Origin: Streptomyces sp. SID8374 | GTDB taxonomy: Bacteria; Actinomycetota; Actinomycetes; Streptomycetales; Streptomycetaceae | Assembly (NCBI RefSeq): GCF_009865135.1 | Contig: NZ_WWGH01000002.1 | Span: forward strand, 310,001 to 374,000 | Direction of reading: 5' to 3' | Length of the DNA stretch: 64,000 bases | Shown here: piece after piece, positions 10,564-18,222 of the stretch | How the letters are laid out: every line of letters begins with the position of its first letter | Position numbering within the stretch: position 1 is the first letter of the stretch | Program-made: the position numbers and the translations under genes | Notes under the pieces: generated by a model | The model's input: the letters and a program-made list of their open reading frames with translations, nothing else | What the model was told of the DNA's origin: nothing | The model's database searches: none

Positions 10564-12032
10564 GGCTGCTTCCGGTACGGCTCCCAGCCCCGCAACTCGT
10601 CGTCGCGCGGGGCGAGCACGAGGGCCGGGGCGCCGGGCCCGAAGAACCGCACCGGCCGGGACGCGTCCCAGGACGGCCACCCCGGGTCCCCCGTCGTCGC
10701 GAACTCCACCCACGCCCGGTGCATCGCGTCCGCCAGCTCCTGCGGGGCGTCCGGGCCGGTCAGGGCCACCGTGTCGGGGTGGGCGAGGGTGTCGAAGACG
10801 AAGCCCAGCTCCAGCGCGTGACAGGCACCGAGCCGCTGTACGGGGGAGGGCCAGCCGAACTCGTAGACGTACGTGGACCCCGGGGCACCGGCCCGCGCGT
10901 CGGCCAGCCGGTTGAGCGGGACCCGCAGCAGCAGGTCCGTCGCGAGGGCGCCGAGGAGTTCGCCGGGGGTGGCGTCGGGGCGGTTGGCCCGGTAGGTGCG
11001 GGCCGTCGCGTTCGGGACCTTGAACTTCAGCAGGGCCAGGCGCAGCTTCAGCCGGCTGATCCGTTCCGTCAGGCCGCCGGGGACGAACCAGAGCCGGTAC
11101 TCCTCGGTGTTCGTCCCCATCAGCAGGTCGATCCCGGCCGCCGCGCCCGCGTGCAGCGCCTCGGCCGGGTCCCGGGTCAGCAGCTCGCCGTCCACCACGA
11201 GCTGGAAGGAGTTGCGGCCGGTCAGCGGGTTGCCGCCGCTCGTCACCTCGGTCTGCGCGGTCAGCAGCGCCTCGGTGTCCACGGCGGCCAGCGCGGCGGC
11301 CGTGGCGGGGACGCCGAGCCGTCCGGCGATCAGCTCGGTCGTCCCGCGCGCCGCCTCCGGGGTCAGGGCGGCGGGCGCCCCGCTCTGGAGCACCGCCCGC
11401 CGGAACAGCCCCGCCGCCCGGTCCGTGGCCAGCAGGGCGCCGATGCTCACCGCCCCCGCCGACTCCCCGGCCACCGTCACCCGGTCCGGGTCGCCGCCGA
11501 ACCCCGCGATGTTGTCCCGCACCCACTCCAGCGCGGCCAGCTGGTCCAGCAGCCCCCGGTTGGCGGGCGCGTCCGGGAAGAGCCCGAAGCCCTCGACGCC
11601 CAGGCGGTAGTTGACGGAGACGAGCACCACCCCGTCCCGGGCGAACGCGGACCCGTCGTACACCGGCACCGCCGAGGAGCCGTGCAGCAGCGAACCGCCG
11701 TGGATCCAGACGAGTACGGGGAGCCCGGACGCCTCCGGCGGAAGCGCGGGCGTCCACACATTGAGGTTGAGCCACTCCTCGCCCGGCACCGAAGGGTCCG
11801 GCAGCAGCCGGTCCAGCGGTGGGGCGTAGGGCCGCTTGGGTGCCGTCGGCCCGAACGCGAGCGCGTCGCGCACGCCCTCCCACGGCTCCGGCGGCCCGGG
11901 CGCGCGGAACCTCCGCGCGCCCACCGGCGCAGCCGCGTACGGAATGCCGCGGAAGACCGCGACGCCCCGCTCCACCGCACCGCGCACGGTGCCCTGCACG
12001 GTCCTGGCCGTGGCCTCCACGATGTCGGACAT
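10560..12032 (-). CDS. Type B carboxylesterase/lipase
   Basis: The 490-aa protein begins MSDIVEATARTVQGTVRG. It contains the oxyanion-hole segment VWIHGGSLLHG, the nucleophile elbow GESAGAVSIG and, near the C-terminus, ACHALELGFVF with the likely catalytic His. These are features of the para-nitrobenzyl esterase/cholinesterase family, which hydrolyses carboxylic esters. No signal peptide is apparent, so a cytoplasmic location is likely. ATG 12032 follows GAGGGG and is preferred over an upstream in-frame start at 12077. Its TAA stop overlaps the TAG stop of the convergent CopD gene (10560-10563). The substrate cannot be predicted. Confidence 0.92.
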   Translation of the reverse strand: MSDIVEATARTVQGTVRGAVERGVAVFRGIPYAAAPVGARRFRAPGPPEPWEGVRDALAFGPTAPKRPYAPPLDRLLPDPSVPGEEWLNLNVWTPALPPEASGLPVLVWIHGGSLLHGSSAVPVYDGSAFARDGVVLVSVNYRLGVEGFGLFPDAPANRGLLDQLAALEWVRDNIAGFGGDPDRVTVAGESAGAVSIGALLATDRAAGLFRRAVLQSGAPAALTPEAARGTTELIAGRLGVPATAAALAAVDTEALLTAQTEVTSGGNPLTGRNSFQLVVDGELLTRDPAEALHAGAAAGIDLLMGTNTEEYRLWFVPGGLTERISRLKLRLALLKFKVPNATARTYRANRPDATPGELLGALATDLLLRVPLNRLADARAGAPGSTYVYEFGWPSPVQRLGACHALELGFVFDTLAHPDTVALTGPDAPQELADAMHRAWVEFATTGDPGWPSWDASRPVRFFGPGAPALVLAPRDDELRGWEPYRKQP

Positions 12033-12092
12033 GGTGCGTGCCAACCCCTCTCGCGGTGCGGTGGTCCAGCGGCCCACTTCAGGTGGGCCCGG

Positions 12093-14420
12093 CTACTTCA
12101 GATAGACCAGCCCGTCCGTGGTGAGGGCCGGGCGGCCCTTCGTACCGACCACCACGATCTTGACCGTGTGCTTGGCGCTGGTCGCCCAGGACCGCGTCCA
12201 GATCGCGTCCCGGTACTTGGTGGAGGCCGACTTCAGGTCCACCGTGGCCACCTTCTTGCCGTCGACATAGACGTATGCCTGCCCCGAAGTGGCCGCCCGC
12301 GACACCACCCAGGCGGCTGACCGGCCGGTGAACGTCCAGGTCAGGCCGGCGTCCTTGGTGCTGCTGGTGAGCGACTTGCCGCCCAGGTAGCTGGAGGAGG
12401 ACTTCGACGTCCACTTCCCGGTCTTCTTGGCGGCGGTCTCCTGGAGGATGACCGGGGTGCCGGAGACCGAGGCGGCGGCCGTGTTGCCCGCGTGGTCGTA
12501 CGCCGTCATCTTCCAGGCCGTCGCCGCGCCGGACTTCGCGGTGTGCGGGGCGGTGCCGACCGTCGGGCCGTACGTCCTGGCGAGGGGCGCGGTGAGCCGG
12601 ACCTCCTTGAGGGCGGTGGCGTCGGTGGCCTTCCAGGTCAGGGTGAGCGGGACGGCGGCCGTGTCCACCGTGCCGGGGCGCAAGGTGAGGGCCGGCTTGG
12701 TGGTGAAGGCGGGGGCCGTCCGGTCGGCGATGACCGTGGCCGCCGCCGAGGTGGTGACCTTGCCCGACTGGTGGGTGGCCCGCACCTGCACGGAGTGCTT
12801 GCCGGCCGCGAGGGTGGCCGGGGCCGAGGTGACGTTGCCGGCGACGGTGGCCACCGGCTTGCCGCCGACGAGGAGCTCGTACTGCTTGACGAAGGCGGCG
12901 GGGGTGGCCGACTTCCAGCTGACGGTGATCGCCGACTTGGTGTGGTACGTGGCGCCGGAGGCGTTGGCTCCGGTCACCGAGGTGATGGCGAGGCCGGTGA
13001 CGGTGTCGGTGACCAGGGCGCCGGCCAGCGAGCGGATCGCGGGGAGCTGGTTGTAGAGGCTGGTACCGGGGCACTCGGTGGCGAACCCGTCCCGGTGGCC
13101 GGAGATCTGCTGGAAGGGGTACTGCTTCCCGGCGGTGAACTGCTTGCGGTCCAGGCTGCTGCCGTCCGCCCCGGCGGTCAGCTGGACCGTGCCCGTGGGG
13201 TTGCCCTGGTACTGGCCGAGCTTCCAGGCGGCGAGGCGGGCGACCGCGTCGGTCGCGGCGCCGGAGGCCGGGGTCTGCGTGTGCATGCCCATCACGGCGA
13301 TCCCGGCGGTGTCCCGGTTGAAGCCGTAGGTGTGCGCGCCCAGGACGGCCCGGTCCACCCCGCCCTTGCGGCCCTCGAAGATCGTGCCGCACTTGTCGAC
13401 CACGAAGTTGTAGCCGATGTCCTTCCACTTGTTCGACTGCACGTGGTACGTGTGCAGCGCGCGCACCATGGCCGGGGAGTCGGCGCACGCGTAGTCGTTG
13501 GTCTGCGTGGTGTGGTGGACGAAGACCGCCTTGACCGAGGGCAGGTAGTCCGGCGCCTCGCTGTTGAGCGACTCGTCGGCCTTCCAGGCGGCCCGCGAGA
13601 CGATCGTCGGCTGCGGGGCCGTGGACGGCGGTGCGGGCGGCAGCGGCGGGGTCGAGGAGGCGCTCGGTGTCGGCGTCGGGGTCGGTTTCGGCGAGGTGGA
13701 CGGCTGCGGGGGCGCGGTGGTCGGGCTCGGCGTGGGGATCGGGGGCGCCGGGGTGGGCGACTGGGTGGTCGGGGTGGGGGCCGGTGGCTCGGGGGACGGC
13801 TCCGCCGGGGGCTCCGGGGAGGACGGCTCGGCGGACGGCGTCGGCTCGTCGGACGGGTCCTCGGCGGCGAACGCGGCGGGTTCCGCGGCGAACGCGGCCG
13901 GTTCGGCGGAGAGCGGGGTGGTGCTGCCGCCCGGGTCGACGGTGTCCAGCCGCAGCCCCGCGGGCAGCCCGGCCTTGGCACCGTCCGCGGTGCTGACCCG
14001 GACCTCGACGCCGTTCGACGGGCCGACCCAGCGCGGTTCGGTGGTGCCCCGGACGCCGGGCCGGCCGGCCTCGGTGCGCCCGTCGATCTCGGTGTCCAGG
14101 GGCAGCCAGCCGGTCCACCTGCCGGTGGCGGCCGAGCGGGTGCGGGCCTCGACCCGGCCGGTCACCTGGGCGGCGGGGTCGGTCCAGGTGACGCCGAGCA
14201 GACTGAACCGCTCGGTGGAGCGCTGCGTGAGGGAGGCGGCGGTGCCGTCCTCGGAGGTCTTGAGCGGGGTCCGGTACACATCCGCCTCCGCGGGAGCGGA
14301 CTTGGCGTCCGCGTCACCGGCGGGGGTGGAGCTGCCCGTGACGCCCTGGAACACCAGGACGCCCGTCACGGCCGCGGTCGCGACGGCAGCCGTGGTCCAT
14401 ATTCTTCGCTGTGATCTCAC
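12093..14420 (-). CDS. Secreted N-acetylmuramoyl-L-alanine amidase (PGRP type) with Ig-like C-terminal region
   Basis: The 775-aa exported protein has an N-terminal signal sequence (RIWTTAAVATAAVTGVLVFQG). A domain of about 150 aa follows, then a long Pro/Ser/Thr-rich linker, then a peptidoglycan-recognition/amidase_2 domain. Likely Zn ligands are His in VFVHHTTQTND, and His and Cys in ISGHRDGFATECPG. Bacterial PGRP amidases cleave the MurNAc-L-Ala bond. Beyond it lie repeated Ig/Fn3-like segments (e.g. ITVSWKSATPAAFVKQYEL, LTWKATDATALKEVRL) and a final beta-rich domain that may bind cell wall. GTG 14420 is chosen because the upstream in-frame extension lacks features of a signal peptide. Confidence 0.9.
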   Translation of the reverse strand: MRSQRRIWTTAAVATAAVTGVLVFQGVTGSSTPAGDADAKSAPAEADVYRTPLKTSEDGTAASLTQRSTERFSLLGVTWTDPAAQVTGRVEARTRSAATGRWTGWLPLDTEIDGRTEAGRPGVRGTTEPRWVGPSNGVEVRVSTADGAKAGLPAGLRLDTVDPGGSTTPLSAEPAAFAAEPAAFAAEDPSDEPTPSAEPSSPEPPAEPSPEPPAPTPTTQSPTPAPPIPTPSPTTAPPQPSTSPKPTPTPTPSASSTPPLPPAPPSTAPQPTIVSRAAWKADESLNSEAPDYLPSVKAVFVHHTTQTNDYACADSPAMVRALHTYHVQSNKWKDIGYNFVVDKCGTIFEGRKGGVDRAVLGAHTYGFNRDTAGIAVMGMHTQTPASGAATDAVARLAAWKLGQYQGNPTGTVQLTAGADGSSLDRKQFTAGKQYPFQQISGHRDGFATECPGTSLYNQLPAIRSLAGALVTDTVTGLAITSVTGANASGATYHTKSAITVSWKSATPAAFVKQYELLVGGKPVATVAGNVTSAPATLAAGKHSVQVRATHQSGKVTTSAAATVIADRTAPAFTTKPALTLRPGTVDTAAVPLTLTWKATDATALKEVRLTAPLARTYGPTVGTAPHTAKSGAATAWKMTAYDHAGNTAAASVSGTPVILQETAAKKTGKWTSKSSSSYLGGKSLTSSTKDAGLTWTFTGRSAAWVVSRAATSGQAYVYVDGKKVATVDLKSASTKYRDAIWTRSWATSAKHTVKIVVVGTKGRPALTTDGLVYLK

Positions 14421-14754
14421 GTGTGATTTCCCCGGGGGCTCTGGTGGAAGACATGGCATTCCGACCGGTCAGGCGCTGACCGGGGGCACGACGATGCGGT
14501 CGGCCCGGCCGGTGGGGCGACCCGGGACATGCTTGCGCGGGACAGTCTTCCATGCGATCGCTCACGACCGGGCCTGTTTCTTTCCGGATCGGTCGCGATG
14601 TGATCCGATCGTCCTTGTCGGAGGATCGGCCTTCGGGGGATCGTCCTTCTCGGGGGATGAGGGATCGGCCCCAGGGCCTGGAACGCTTCCGCCCTCCAGG
14701 CCCCTGGCCTCTGTTGCGGGTGCCGTGGGGTGCTGCGGGTGCCGCAGGCCGCTC
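14421..14754. other. Intergenic region between amidase and terpene cyclase genes
   Basis: No gene is apparent. The region holds the terpene cyclase terminator (14671-14707). It also has an imperfectly repeated GATCGTCCTT/GATCGGCC block at about 14608-14670 and presumably the promoter of the amidase gene. Confidence 0.4.
14671..14707 (-). terminator. Hairpin downstream of the terpene cyclase gene
   Basis: Arms 14671-14682 and 14695-14707 pair over 12 bp with one bulged base. On the minus strand the hairpin begins about 48 bases after the cyclase stop. Confidence 0.65.
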
Positions 14755-15762
14755 TCAGGCGGCGAAATACCGGGACATCGAATTGCGGGCGTCCAGCTCC
14801 ACCAGATCCGGCCGCGTGTACCGCTCGGCGCGTGCGTGATAGTCGAAGTCGCCCCGCACGAGCCCCCGGTAGTCCTGTACGCAGCGTTCGAGAGCGGCCT
14901 TGGTCGAGGCGCTGATGCCCGCCGCCTCGATTTCCTCGATCAGCTCCTTTTCGGCCCGCATCACGCGCTCGGCAATACGTGCCAGTTGAATTCCGGCCTC
15001 GTCGACGGCCTCCTGGAGCGTGGAGCCGCGGTCGCGCTGAATGAGCCGTACCGCATTGTGCTCATAGCCGAGAGCGGCCTCTTTCTCGAACGAGCAGATG
15101 TCGTTGCAGAGACCGGAATGATCGGTCACCGCGTTCCGCAGGGCGATGTACGCGGGCAGGCTGCGGGCGGAATCCGGCAGATCGATTCCGGCGATGATCT
15201 CATGCAGATCCAGGAACGGCTGCATGGCCACCGAGTCCCGGCGGTGCTTGGCGAAGTCCGCCCGGCTCGGCACCTGCCCGGCCGCCCGCTCCACCGCCTC
15301 GGCGTAGTAGGTCCAGAGCCAGGCCGCCGTGTCCCGCCGGAACTGGCGGTTCCACTGCGGGGACCGGTCGTGGCAGGTCCGGTCGCGCAGCCCGGCGAGC
15401 GCCTGCTCCATCGGCCCGCGCGGCGCCGCCCCGTCGAACACGTCGACCAGGCGGGTGATCGCGGCCTCGCACATCAGGGGGTCGCGCCCGGCCGGGCCGT
15501 CGTCGAACTCGTCGTCCACCAGGAAGGCCCAGAACAGCCATTGGCAGAAGAGGTCCAGATGGTCCTGCGACGCTTTCGGGAAGATGAGGGAGATCCAGAG
15601 TTCCGGCCGTGTGCGGATCATCTTCCTGCGGGCCGGAACGGAGAGAATCAGTCCCTCCGTTTCCGCCCATTCCCAGGCGGCTTCCCTGGTTTTCTCCAGA
15701 CCCGGATTGCACCCTGCGCTGGCGAACGGCATGTGAAACGCCGGTAACGTTATCTGGCTCAT
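14755..15762 (-). CDS. Class I terpene cyclase (sesquiterpene-synthase-like), TTA-containing
   Basis: The 335-aa protein has the single alpha-helical domain size of bacterial class I terpene synthases. The Asp-rich metal motif DDEFDD lies at about residues 83-88 and the NSE triad NDICSFEKE at about 219-227. A conserved Arg in YIALRNAVT lies upstream of the NSE triad and RYTRPDL near the C-terminus. It should ionise a prenyl diphosphate, most likely farnesyl diphosphate; the product cannot be read from sequence. ATG 15762 follows GAGGGG. The sixth codon is TTA (15745-15747), suggesting bldA-dependent, development-linked expression. No P450 or prenyltransferase is adjacent, so the final product may be an unmodified volatile. 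Confidence 0.9.
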   Translation of the reverse strand: MSQITLPAFHMPFASAGCNPGLEKTREAAWEWAETEGLILSVPARRKMIRTRPELWISLIFPKASQDHLDLFCQWLFWAFLVDDEFDDGPAGRDPLMCEAAITRLVDVFDGAAPRGPMEQALAGLRDRTCHDRSPQWNRQFRRDTAAWLWTYYAEAVERAAGQVPSRADFAKHRRDSVAMQPFLDLHEIIAGIDLPDSARSLPAYIALRNAVTDHSGLCNDICSFEKEAALGYEHNAVRLIQRDRGSTLQEAVDEAGIQLARIAERVMRAEKELIEEIEAAGISASTKAALERCVQDYRGLVRGDFDYHARAERYTRPDLVELDARNSMSRYFAA

Positions 15763-16181
15763 TGCTGCCCCTCGTCGAATGAGTACGGACGGGCGATGCG
15801 CACCGCGCATTCCCGGTGATCGCGCATGGGCGCCGGCCCGGTCGGAACCGGCCGCCGGGCATTCGCCCGTCCGGGCCCCGGAGGGAACGTGCGAGGTGAG
15901 GCGGTCATCGGTGTCCTCTCTCCTCCACCGGGGGCCAGGTCGTGGCAGCAGGGTCGGCGGGCCGACGAGGGTGAACGCGTCACCATGCGTGAGGCCCAGT
16001 CAACCGCTAGTTGAGCGTTGAGGGAAGTCGGCCGTGACCGAAAGTGGGTGACCCCTGCAAATCTTGGGATCGCTTATGGGGGTGGAGTGCACTTCCGGGA
16101 CTGGACGGGTTGCGGGTTCTGAACGGGACCACCCGGACGACCCGGACGAAAGACAGGTGTCCGGTGTCAGGCGTCCGGCGT
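15763..16181. other. Intergenic region upstream of the terpene cyclase
   Basis: No gene is recognisable. On the minus strand TTGACT (complement of 15998-16003) could be a -35 element for the cyclase, but no convincing -10 box follows at 16-18 bases. The 16130-16175 part contains short CCGGAC/GTCCGG repeats that could help terminate the contractile injection system operon. Confidence 0.35.
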
Positions 16182-17630
16182 TCAGGTGCGCTTGAAGAAC
16201 TCGATCTCCCCGAGTGCGATCGGGCGGCCCCGGCGCTGGCCCGCCGCCTCCCGCAGGACGAGCTGGACGGAGACGACATCGCTGATGCCGGTCCGTACCG
16301 TCTGCTCGCCCGGCTTGTCGTTGAGCGTCAGCTCCTTCTTGTGGACCGTGCCGTCCTCCGTGGTGACGATCAGATCCGCCCGGACCGGCCGCGGCTCCTG
16401 CCGGAACTCCTCGGGCTCCGTGGACGCCCCGGTGTGCAGGACCACCCCGACCAGCCGGAACGGCGTACCGAAGGTGCACGTCAGCGAGGCGCCCAGGGCG
16501 GGTGCGCCCCAGTATTTGTTGGTCAGGCCGTCGACGGCCGCGCCTGCCGGATGACCGGGGGCGGCACCGCTCGCACTCACCCCGGAGGGGCTGATCTCCG
16601 CCGTGTCGCCGAGCTTGTCCCGTACGTCCTCGAAGAGCACGCGCCCGGCCGGCAGGAACAGGAAGCCCACGAAGAGCAGCCCGACGACCGCCAGGATCAG
16701 CAGGACGCGCCGCAGCGCCCGGCCCGACCGGACCCGCACCCGGCGGCGGAACGGCCACACCGTGCGCCACCACGGCAGGGGCGCGGACCCCTCCCTGGCC
16801 TGTAGAGGCGTCGCGCAGCGGCGGCAGAACCGGCGCCCGGGGAGGTTCGGGGTACCGCAGGACGGGCACGGCGGCCCGTCCGGCGCCTCGTCCTCCTCCA
16901 CCGGCCGCACGACGGGCCGCCGCGCCACGGGCTTCGCGGGCTGGACTGCCCCGACGGGCGCCTCGGCCGGGGGCTCCGCCCGGGACGGCGTGGCGGGCGG
17001 AGCGGGGCGTACGGGGGCGGGCTGCGGGGGGAGTTGGGGGCGTACGGGCGGGGGAGCGGGAGCCGGAGCGGGGGTGGGTCGCGGTGGCTGTTGCGGTGCT
17101 ACGGGGGTGGGCCGGGCAGCCGTCGGCGCGGTGCGCGGCCGGGGCGGGCGTGGGGGTGTCGCGGGGGGCGCCGGGTCCGCCGCCGGGCGCGGGGGCGTGA
17201 TGGGCGGGGTGGGGGGTGCGGCCGGTGCGGAGGGGGTGGCGGGCGCGGTGGTCGGGGGTGCCGGTGCCTCCGGGGCTGTTGAAGCCGTGGGTGCCGTCGG
17301 TTCTGCTGAAGCCGTCGGTGGTGCCGGTTCCGTGGACGGAGCGGGTACGGGGTCCGGTGCCGCACGGCGCTCGCGTACGGGCTCCGGCGCAGGCTCGGGC
17401 TCCGGGGCCGACCGCCGTTCCGGCTCCGGCTCCGGTCCCGGTTCGGGCGCGGGCGTACGCTCCGGCTCCCGCGCACGTTCGGGCGCCGGTTCCGGTTCCG
17501 GAAAGGGCTCCGGCTCCCGCGTCGCCGAAGCGCGTCGAGGCTCCGTCGACCACCCCAGGTACGACCCGCAGTTGCCGCAGAAGTCGTCGTCCTCGCGGTT
17601 CGCCGTACCGCACGCCGGACACGAGCGCAT
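16182..17630 (-). CDS. Zinc-ribbon / Pro-Glu-rich / single-TM / beta-sandwich protein of the CIS operon (candidate CisA-like)
   Basis: The 482-aa protein has four parts. An N-terminal zinc ribbon (CPACG and CGNCG, Cys 4, 7, 18, 21) is followed by about 200 residues rich in Pro, Glu and Ala. A second zinc ribbon follows (CPSCGTPN...CRRC, about 255-275). After a basic stretch, one TM helix (VLLILAVVGLLFVGFLFLPAG, about 308-330) leads to an external domain with a discoidin-like pattern (AAVDGLTNKYWGAP, then FGTPFRLVGVVLHTG). It is the last gene of the minus-strand CIS block, 4 bp after the gpI-like gene. From memory, a membrane protein (CisA) links Streptomyces CIS to the membrane; architecture and position make this a candidate, unverified. 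Confidence 0.75.
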   Translation of the reverse strand: MRSCPACGTANREDDDFCGNCGSYLGWSTEPRRASATREPEPFPEPEPAPERAREPERTPAPEPGPEPEPERRSAPEPEPAPEPVRERRAAPDPVPAPSTEPAPPTASAEPTAPTASTAPEAPAPPTTAPATPSAPAAPPTPPITPPRPAADPAPPATPPRPPRPRTAPTAARPTPVAPQQPPRPTPAPAPAPPPVRPQLPPQPAPVRPAPPATPSRAEPPAEAPVGAVQPAKPVARRPVVRPVEEDEAPDGPPCPSCGTPNLPGRRFCRRCATPLQAREGSAPLPWWRTVWPFRRRVRVRSGRALRRVLLILAVVGLLFVGFLFLPAGRVLFEDVRDKLGDTAEISPSGVSASGAAPGHPAGAAVDGLTNKYWGAPALGASLTCTFGTPFRLVGVVLHTGASTEPEEFRQEPRPVRADLIVTTEDGTVHKKELTLNDKPGEQTVRTGISDVVSVQLVLREAAGQRRGRPIALGEIEFFKRT

Positions 17631-17634
17631 CGCG

Positions 17635-18222
17635 TCAGCCTTCCGTTTCTACGGTCGTCCCGGGCGCCTGCTCGGGCGGGCCCGGCAGGATCTCCACCCG
17701 GCAGGTGAGGTGGACGGGGCACGAGGCCGTGACGACGTCCAGGACCCGGTTCTCGTCCACCGTGACCCCGGGGGCCACCGGCCAGACCCGTACGAGCAGT
17801 TCACCGGTCGGGGCCGGAGGCAGCTCCGTACCGGACTCGGACGACCATGCCACGCCTCCGCCGTCCCGTACATCGGCGTGCACGCCGAAGCAGAGGCGGA
17901 GGTGTTCGACCAGGCCGCGCCGGGTGGAGCGCCACCGGTGCAGCTCCACCGCGCGGGCCACCACGGCCCGTTGCAGCTCCGGCGGCCAGGCCGGGTCGAT
18001 GCCCGCGCCCACCCAGGTCGCCAGCCACGGCAGGAAGTCGGCCGGGGCCAGGGCCGGGTCGAAATAGGCGGGCAGGTTGTCCAGGGTGGACAGGACCGGC
18101 GCCAGGACCGTGTCGAGGCCCGCCGTGAAGCGCTGGGCCAGGTCGTCGTCGGCGTACAGGGCGGGCAGCAGCTCGCCGATCGGGTAGCGGCTGGGCAGCC
18201 CGGGGACGGCGGCCCGGCTCAT
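17635..18222 (-). CDS. CIS baseplate protein, phage tail gpI / Afp12-like
   Basis: The 195-aa protein carries the TIGR02242-type phage tail signature, with LPWLATWVGAGIDPAWPPELQRAVVARAVELHRWRST broken into helices and RGLVEHLRLCFG following. It resembles P2 gpI and Afp12, wedge components of contractile baseplates acting beside the gp6/J-like protein. Its start overlaps the stop of the upstream J-like gene by 4 bp (ATGA), indicating translational coupling. Length is shorter than typical Afp12 proteins. The C-terminal third is beta-rich with an acidic tail. Confidence 0.82.
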   Translation of the reverse strand: MSRAAVPGLPSRYPIGELLPALYADDDLAQRFTAGLDTVLAPVLSTLDNLPAYFDPALAPADFLPWLATWVGAGIDPAWPPELQRAVVARAVELHRWRSTRRGLVEHLRLCFGVHADVRDGGGVAWSSESGTELPPAPTGELLVRVWPVAPGVTVDENRVLDVVTASCPVHLTCRVEILPGPPEQAPGTTVETEG

